From positions 3,854,501 to 3,918,500 of the forward strand of contig CM060833.1 in the NCBI GenBank assembly GCA_030762175.1: DNA of 64,000 nt, in the 5' to 3' direction. Of this stretch, positions 51,301 to 60,300 are shown in pieces; the stretch's first letter is position 1, and every line of letters starts with the position of its first letter. The notes beneath the pieces were generated by a model, which was not told where the DNA came from, did no database searches, and worked only from the letters and a program-made list of their open reading frames with translations. This DNA comes from Metallyticus violacea (lineage: Eukaryota > Arthropoda > Insecta > Mantodea > Metallyticidae). The position numbers and the translations under genes are program-made.

Positions 51301-54300
51301 GGGACACATGGCCTTTGTTCAAAGTAAAGAGATCATTGAAGGAAAAACAAAAAATATTACTTTGGGAATCATCACATTGGAAGATGTTATAGAAGAGATC
51401 ATTCAAGCTGAAATTATGGATGAGATGGATGTAGTTTGTGAGTATTTTAATATTATGTAGCTTAAATTCTAGCTATCAGAGTTACTGTGAAAGTTTTGAG
51501 AATAAAAGCAATAAAATATTTAAAAATATGATCTGATGATTATATTTTTTCAAAGTACTCTCCATTACATTCACTACGTTCATATCTGTTCAAAACTGTA
51601 ACTGGTAGCCAAAGTCTTTAAGGCCCGAAGTTGTGAGTGGGAGATCTGGGGTTCGATTCCCAACAGGACCGTGCTCCCTGACTGAGGTTTTTTCCAGGAT
51701 TTCTTCAGTCCTCATAAATGGCAAATGCTGGGGAGGTATCCTGAACTCAGGTCTGGAACATTTCCTCCCTTTAAAAAAATATTCCTTTCCTAACTTATCA
51801 TTCCATCTCATGTATCACCAGTGTCCATTGCCTATGGTGCCTCAGTAAATAAAAATGAGCTTAAACACTATTGAAAGAAAAAAATCTGTTCAAACAATTG
51901 TATAAATACATTTGTTGTATGCAGCTTCAGGTGATTCAAATTGTTAAGCACTTTTTTTTTTAAACTAGAAAAAATGTTCCTTGGGGTCAGGCTTGAACTG
52001 CAGGGAAGATGAGGCAAACACTTTACTCATTATTCCTGCAGAAATTTAGTTGCTTCCAATGCAGTGTAGGTTGTTCTCAGTGTACAACTAACAATAACAG
52101 TTTTTCATCCCTCAAGTGAAACTGTCATCATGTGGCCAAAAGCTGAAAAGAAAGAAAGAACCGATTATCTTCTTCCTAGCCTTGTGTTCTATGGCTGGTC
52201 TGAATGTAGGGAGAGAGTCGAGGTTGAATATAGTCTCCGCACCTGGGGGAAGTATTATGTAAGTAGAAGAACGAAGAGTCACATCAGATAAAGAGGCGAT
52301 ATTTACAAGAAGCAAAGCAAAGTTGGAGCACTATAAGTTTGGGAGAAAGGATTCACTTTAGGGATTGTGTACCGTATCAGTAGTATGCTGGAATGTTGAA
52401 GGGTTAATAGCAAGAATATGAAATGGTGACATTCATCTGATAATCAAGTGGGCAGATGTGTTAGCAGTGATTGAGACATGGATATTAAAGGATTCTGTTA
52501 TCAATGTCATTGGATGTGATTATTATGCAAAATAAGGGTGAAGGTTAAAGGAAAACGTTGAATGTCTGGTGGCATAGGATCACTTATGAGAAGAGATAAA
52601 AGCTTAAAAATTAAGGATGAAAGGAATTTAGAAGATGATAAAGTGCTGTGGTATATATTCAGTGATTTATGTAGAAGAAATACACAAGTGTGTTTATGTA
52701 TTGTTTATAATGCACCTAGTTCTTCAAGCTTTTACAATTCAAATTTGTTCAATAAATTGAGACAAAACATTGAAAAACTACAGGACAAATATACAGATAG
52801 AGAATTAATGCTACTGGGGAATCTAAATGCTAGAATAGGGGAAGAACAAATTACAATGCTTGGGGCCCAATAGAAGAAATATAGAGAAGTGTTGTAGTAA
52901 TGATAAAGTTTTCAATAATGAAGGCAAAAACTAATATAGTTAACTTCTTGATTTGTAATGGAGTAAAAGGGAAAGATGAGGGGAGAGAAGAATTCACTTT
53001 TATAAACAAAAATCGGCAAAATGTTATAGATTATATATTATATACCTTAGGTCTGGATAGGGCTTTGAGATTATGGGTAAGATAAGTGCAGGTAACTACT
53101 TCCCATTAAGAATGGAGATCCAAACGATAGGAGATAGTAGAAGGGAGCAAAACTTTCTGGTTAGATATCCAATTAAAATATTACAGATGGATAAATGATT
53201 TAGCTGAAATATTTCATACAAAATTAAATCAAGAAGTGGAATGTATGGGGGAGAGATATTTGTCAGAATTATCATTATAGAATAAAAAGGTTGAAGAACG
53301 TACTTTTAGTACAGAGGAGGCTGTTAAAAGAGCAGGAAACAAAATCAAAGTGCCTGAGGGGAGGCTAAAAGAGGATGATAGTTGGTATGATAAAGAATGT
53401 GCAGAAACAAGAAGAAGGGTACAGAGAAAGCTAAAAAAGGAAGAGTGGGGAGAAAAGCTTAGCTGGCAGTTAAACAAGTTAGTGAAGATGAATGATAATA
53501 AGGCAATTTGGGCAATGATAAGTAAAATGTGCAAAAGAAAGGGAGGGGATAGTATAGTACCACCAACAGAGTGGTGTAAGTTTTTTCAGGATCTTTTGGG
53601 AGTAAAATTTTGGTTACACAAGATAATTTGAATACTGATTGATAATGTATAGAAAATAAATTTATTAGAAAAATTACTTCAAATGAAGTTTTGGATCAAA
53701 TCAAAAAGTTAAAACCTAACAAAGCATGTGGAATATATGGAATACCAGGGGAATGTTGGAAAGTTAGAGTAGAAGACCTTAACAGATTAAACTTACGGGA
53801 GCAGTTATTGAACTTAATCTTTGAAGAAGGAAAGTACCAAATAATTAGAGAGTAGGAATTGTAACACCAATTTATAAAGGTAAAGGAGATATAAGGAACC
53901 CAGAAAATTGTAGAGTAATTAGTTTACTTTCAATTATTGAAAAAATCTTCACTGGAGTGTTAGCAAAAAGATTACAAGAATGGGCAAAGAAAGAAAAGAA
54001 AATTTCAGTATTTCAATCAGGCTTTAGAAAAGGTAAAAGGAAAGTTTATAATATTTTTTATAATTAGAATATTAGTTGATAAATATCTTAATAACAAAAG
54101 AGATAGATCTATTTGTTGTTTCTTTGTTTCTGGACTTAGAAAAAGCTTTCAACACAATTTCTAGATAAGCACTTTGGATTAAACTGAGAAGGAAAGGAGT
54201 AAGACAGAATTTTATAAAGGTAATTCAGAATATTTATAAGGAAAATGAATTTTGTTTTAAATATGAAAGGGGAAGGGTCACAGATAAAATATCAAACAAT

Positions 54301-57300
54301 GTAGGTCTAAGACAAGGAAGTAAATTACACCCAGTTCTCTTCAATCAATTTATTGATGATGTTCTAGAAGAAATTAGTAAAGGTAATGTACATTTGCAAA
54401 CTATAAATAATATAGAGATATTGGGTCTGCTCTTTGCAGATGATTTGGTAACAGGTTCTTTAACAAGTGAAGGATTAAAACAATCATTAGAATCTATAGG
54501 CACATTTTGTAGAGAATGGGATCTCAGGACAAATAAAAATAAATCTAAAAATTATGGTGATGAAAAAAGGTTCAAATTAAAAAAAACAGGAAAAATTGTG
54601 GTGGGAGGGCACAGAAATTGGAGTTGTCAAGAAAATTGATTATTTAGGTATTACATTGTCTAGCAATGGGAAATGGAGCAATCAGAAAAGGAAAGCAGTA
54701 GCAGAAGGAAAAGTAGCCATGAGTGTAATCAGATCTTGTATAAACAAAATACCAAATATGGAAGTAAAATGGTTAGAGATAATATAGTGAAAAGCAGAAT
54801 GATATATGGAATAGAAATTTGGAGGCCAGATGGAGGATGGAAAGGGATAAATGTGATAAATAGACTATTTTGTAGAATTGTCCTAGGCTTACCTATATCT
54901 TCGCATAACAAGGTTGTCCTAATGGAACTAGAAGATGGGCTATAAAAGCAAGGTCATAGAAAGAGTATTGAAACATTGATATAGAATAGGCAGATTAGAG
55001 AGGAGAATATCATTAATCGTGTTTTGTACAACAAGGAAAAATTAAGGGAAGAGAAACTTGGTAATCTAAAATCCAAAATATCCTCAAGAAGTGGACATGG
55101 GATTAGTATAGTAAGAGATTGGGTAAAGGATTTTGGAAACAGATAGCAATAAGAATTGAGGATATTGAAAAACAGGAAATATGGGCAAATATTAACACCA
55201 TAAAATCTCTGAAATTATATAGTACACTAAAAATTGAGTAGGGAAGAAAAAGATATATTGAAATTTGTGATAAGGCAGGAAGGGAAGAATTGGCATGGTT
55301 TAGAACAGGAGTAATATATTTAAGGGATAAAAAAATGAATATATTAAGGGGTTTTATCCTATGTGTGAAGAACCAAATAATACTTGGCATTGTACATTAG
55401 AATGTAAGCAAACCAAGTTTGGAGGGTACAGTTCCTATTATGAAAGTGGGAAAATTACCAAATGAAATAAGAGGTAGAAGAATTTTAAATTTAAAATCAG
55501 ATTAAAACATTACAGAACTGGAAAAATACATAGGCAAGATAAGACAAAAATGGTTATGGGAAAAATACTTACAAAAGGTGCATAAGAAATGATATAGATG
55601 TTAGATAGTGAAGGAGGATGAATTGAATAGGGGAGGGAATGGAACTAGTTATCTAGATTATTTAAACACGATTCTTTTATATCAATAACCAGGATATTAA
55701 TATGTATATGGTCCTAAGAAATAAGCAACTCTCAAAGATAGAAATTCAGCAGAATGGGTTTAATTAAAAAAGCAGGAAGATTGTATTGTATTGTATGAAA
55801 TATAACTTTATATTGAATTGAATGTATAAATTATTTTAGTAATCTCTTCTGAGTGAGATATTTAGAACACTCTTTATGGTTTCACTTACATGAGATTTAC
55901 TCAGGACATATGTTTTGTGGAACTTTTTCACTACCATCAGCTGTTAAATCATTCATAGAAGCTGGGTAGGTAGGTATCTGGGTTGACTCTGATGGTCTAG
56001 TGATAAACTTAAAATAAAGTGCTGTCTGCTTCAAGGATGTCAAAATGCATAAGGTTGTGCTCATGTTTTTTTATATAAATCCTTTCCCATATGTGCAATT
56101 TTTTTGGTTGTTGAACAGTTTTTAATAACTGGATGCCTTTTTCTATTTCATGGTTTTCATTGCAAAAATGTGCCGCCACAGCTGATTTATCTATTTGTTT
56201 GTAACGGATGTTTCTCCATTGTTCCTTCAACTGAAAGAACTAAAGAAATGGTAAAGGATTTATGTAAAAAAAACATGAGCATAGCCTTATGAATTTTGAC
56301 ATCCCGGAAGCATACAGCACTTTATTTAAGTTTATCACTAGACCACCAGGGTCAAGCTGGATACCTACCTACCCAACTTCTACGAATGATCCAACAGTCT
56401 GATGATGTGGAAAAAGTTTCATGAAACAGTGAAATCATAAATAGTGTTCTAAATATTCAGAAGAAATTATTAATGGGTGTTTTACTGTGTTTGATTTCAA
56501 ATTGAATTAATATTTAAATTATTTTTAGGTTGTGTTTTGCTTTTGGTTGGATCTGAGCCTGGTCCCTGGATATTCCAGTAGGTAGCTGTTGATTAACTGG
56601 GGACTGAGGAGCTGAGCCAATCAAATTGGAATAAATTTGACTGGAGTTAGTGCTTTTTGGAATTGCTAAAGGCACTGTTCCTATTTGTTATATTTAAAAT
56701 TAATATTTATTTTTTATTTGTGTTCATTTTGTTACAAAATAAAGATGCATGAGAACCACTACCACTATCATTACTAGCCTTGTTTTTATTGTAGGATTCC
56801 CTCCTGAGGAGACCCAGGCTGATGATCATTGCCTATTATTTGTACTGAAGTGTTTTAGTAAATTATTACTTACATTATTACAATTTTGCATCATATTTCA
56901 TTGTTCTCCCTGCTACATATAGCTATCATGCATCACCATACTATTAATACTACTTGGCAACTCATATTTTGTTTAAATTACAGTAGACAGCTATACAACA
57001 CATAATGCTATTGGAAAAACTCCAAGAGGTTATGTAATGGCTCAAAGAACTGAGAATACGCCAGAAGCCCCTCCCCAGCTGATGTTTGCTGCATTTCAGT
57101 TTCTCAGCAGTAGTAAGTTTTGAAATATCTGTGTAAGCACCTATATGAGCTGAATGATGAAACTATGTGACAAATGAATGTTTACTGTAACTATTCCTCA
57201 AAAATTTGTTTGTATAATAATTAGGAATTTGTTAGATTTTCTGTAAGTATCTGAATATACAAAACAAATTGCAATGCAAAAGTTAGAAATATCAGAGTTG

Positions 57301-60300
57301 TTCAATAAGAAATAATCCTTTTTTTTTGGGGGGGGGGCAATATACCTTTACCCATTATCATAGTTTGATCATTCTCAAAGTAGTCCTCATTGAATGCAAT
57401 GCACATGTCCCAACATTTCTGCAGGTCTTCAAAGACATGCACGAAACTATTTTTGACAGGCCCTTTTGAATTGCCTCCACAACCTTCATCACTGCTTCTG
57501 ATGATAGAAACTGCCTACCATACAGGTGTTTTTTCAGTTAGGAGAAAAGGAAAAAGTCATACAGGACTAAATCTAGACTATAGGGAGGGTGTGGGATGTG
57601 TTTCACATTGATTTTTGTAAGATATTCAGCAACAATATTTGCCAGATGCAGGCATGCATTATCATGGTGTCTGTCCTAGTGGTCTTATGGTAACCATACT
57701 TGCCTCGTAGACCTAAGATTATGGGTTCAATCCTTTCTGGGGTTCATAAATTTTTGGGGGTGTAAAAATCCTAAGAAGGGATGTAAAGCGATGGGTCCCA
57801 TGTCATAAATTTACAGCATGAAAACAGGCCTCTAAGAAAAATTTAACAGTCATTTCATGTCCTGAATTGAATGGGATGTTGATTACCTGAGATGTTAACG
57901 AGGTGTGTAAATATAAAAATCAAAATTATCATGGTGCAGCATCTAGTTTGTTGCATGGAAATGTGGCCTTTAGTGTGTGATGATATAGCCTTCGCAGAGT
58001 TTTCAGGATATTTCTGCAGTATTGCCCAGTTACAGTTGGGTATGCAGTTATGACATACTGGTAAACCATTCCTTGAATATCAAAAATAAGATGGCCATAA
58101 CTTTCCCAGCAGAAGCAACCACTTTTGCTTTTTTCTTATGTTAGAGATTTGCACAAAGAGTTATGCTGTTGCTCTCAAAATTAAAATGAAGTAGCCAAGT
58201 TTCAAAGCAGTCTTGGGACCACTATAACCCAAATTTAGATGGTAGAATATGACTATTCAGTAAAATGTCTAAATAAAATAGGAATTTATTCAAATTTAAA
58301 TTGTCCATTCTCTGTGTAGCTGTACTGAATATGACACTTTATGTATGTATTTATATAGTGGAGCCAATATATATAAAATAAATGAAAAATAATGTAATAT
58401 TTAACAATGTAGCTAAATTAACAATAATTAGAAAAGCAGAAAAAGATAAAACACTAAAATAAAGTGCAAATCTGTGACTTTTTCTCAGTGTTTTATCCTT
58501 TTTTTCTTTTCTAATTTTTTTATATATATAATTACAAATGTGTCTTTTCTTTCAATTTATTTATGTTTGTATTCCTTTTATGAAGTTATTTGTTCATCCA
58601 TTTATTGTAATTTGGTTGACTTGTTCTGTGTCAATGAGAGTAAATAAAATTATGTATGTTGTATGTATAAGACTAGTTGAATGGAAGAAAAGGCCCTAAG
58701 GCCTTAACTCTGCAAGAATAAGAAATGATAGCTCATCTCTGGATCCATACTAGAGAGAAGAACACTAATAGCTTCATTGCCAAGTGTGAAGCATTAGAGA
58801 ACAACAGGAAAAAGATATTTAGGATGTGCTAAATACTCAGCTCTTTAATATTTATATATAATAAAAATAAAAAATAAGCAGCTCTTGGAACAATGTAACT
58901 AAATTAATAAGAACTAGAGAAACATAAATTAATGAAACACTTAAATATTATTGCAAATATTACAAACATATTGTGTTCTTTTTCAAAGGCAGAAGACAAG
59001 AGAAGGTGGTAAAAATAAGTATTGAATCTCAAAGGTAACATAATGCATGGAAACAGATAAAATGAGCAACAAAGGAAAAATGGGAAGGAAAAATAAGAAA
59101 GAGAAAATATTATCATTGAAAAAATTAAAAACAATAATAATAAAGTAAAAAGGAAAATTTTAACACATATGATTTAAATCTTATATACGTAGTATACACA
59201 TTTTATGCACAAATATGTCGGTCCTGGTGGTGTAGTGGTAAGCATTCTTCTCTCCTAAACCCAAGATCGCGGGTTTGATCCTGGCCAGGATCAATAGATT
59301 TTTTGGGTGTAAAAATCCTAAGTATGGCTTCCTTTGGAAGGGAAGTAAAGTCGTGAGTCCCGAGTCATAAATTTACAGGACGATAAAGAACCTCAAGCCT
59401 GAAATGAGAGGACTCTGAACAAAATTTGTCAGCTGTTTCACACCCTGAATAGAATGGAATGCTGATGACCTGAGAAGCTAAAGAGCATCCATAAATAAAT
59501 CTAATAAAAATGAATGCACAAATATAGCTGTTATCTATCTCTGAGGTAACTTTGAGGGATATGAGTCAGTAATGCATCAATCAGTGTTAAGTTAAATGCA
59601 TAATAAAAATCCTTACAGTTTGATATGGTATGCTGGGCAACTGGTAAGGGAAATTAGGTTTTAACAGAATGCCTAATGATTGTTGATATGTAGTGAAACA
59701 ACAGTAAAAGTTAAACCAAAATTCAATGATTAAGATCATTGTATGACTGAGTCAAAGTACATACTCTTATTGGCTCCACTTATTTGTTTAAATTTAGTAC
59801 AAGTTTTGCAAAATTAGTCAATGGTTAGCTCATGATGCAGATGTGTCTGAAAACATACATTAAATTTAAACAAATAAGTGGAGCCAATAAGAATGTGAAA
59901 TTCATCGTCAATCATACAGTGAGCTTAATTATATGATTAGCTTCAATGTACAAGTTCCAATTAGCATTTCAAGTCAATATTCAATGCTTTGCAAAGCTTA
60001 CAAGATAACAAATATACAACATTCTAAGAAGCATAGTTAGCAAATGAAGTAATAAACTGGGGCTTTGGAATAAGTGACATGACATAATTAGTGCACTGAT
60101 TTTGCATTTAGGGCACTGGTAATGATATGAGCCTGTGATGAACAGGATAATTTGGAAGGAGATAGGTTGTAGTGAAATGTAATTTTAAGTTGATATCATT
60201 ATATGATTCAGTTGAAATGTGTTATGTACTTTTAAGGTTAGGAGTGTTATATAAGTAATGTGGGGTACAAATTTAGAAAAATCACTTAAAGATTAAAGCA

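Larger units (their letters stand above)
52130..56760 (+). mobile_element. LINE family L, near full length, with nested PLE
   Basis: Plus-strand pieces in order: [19 protein letters not shown] (52450-52505) and [13 protein letters not shown] (52810-52850), the APE-type endonuclease; [20 protein letters not shown] and [20 protein letters not shown] (53850-54030), [14 protein letters not shown] with the FADD catalytic pair (54425-54465); [43 protein letters not shown]; and a C-terminal Cys motif [15 protein letters not shown] (55365-55405). The 3'UTR runs to about 56760 around the PLE at 55840-56515. Several frameshifts and stops break it. It belongs to the APE-encoding LINEs; clade not assigned. 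Confidence 0.8.

Noticed and set aside
59217..59290. A true tRNA gene at the head of the SINE
   Set aside because: The tRNA-like part is continuous with a 220-bp body shared by five copies and flanked by a target duplication.
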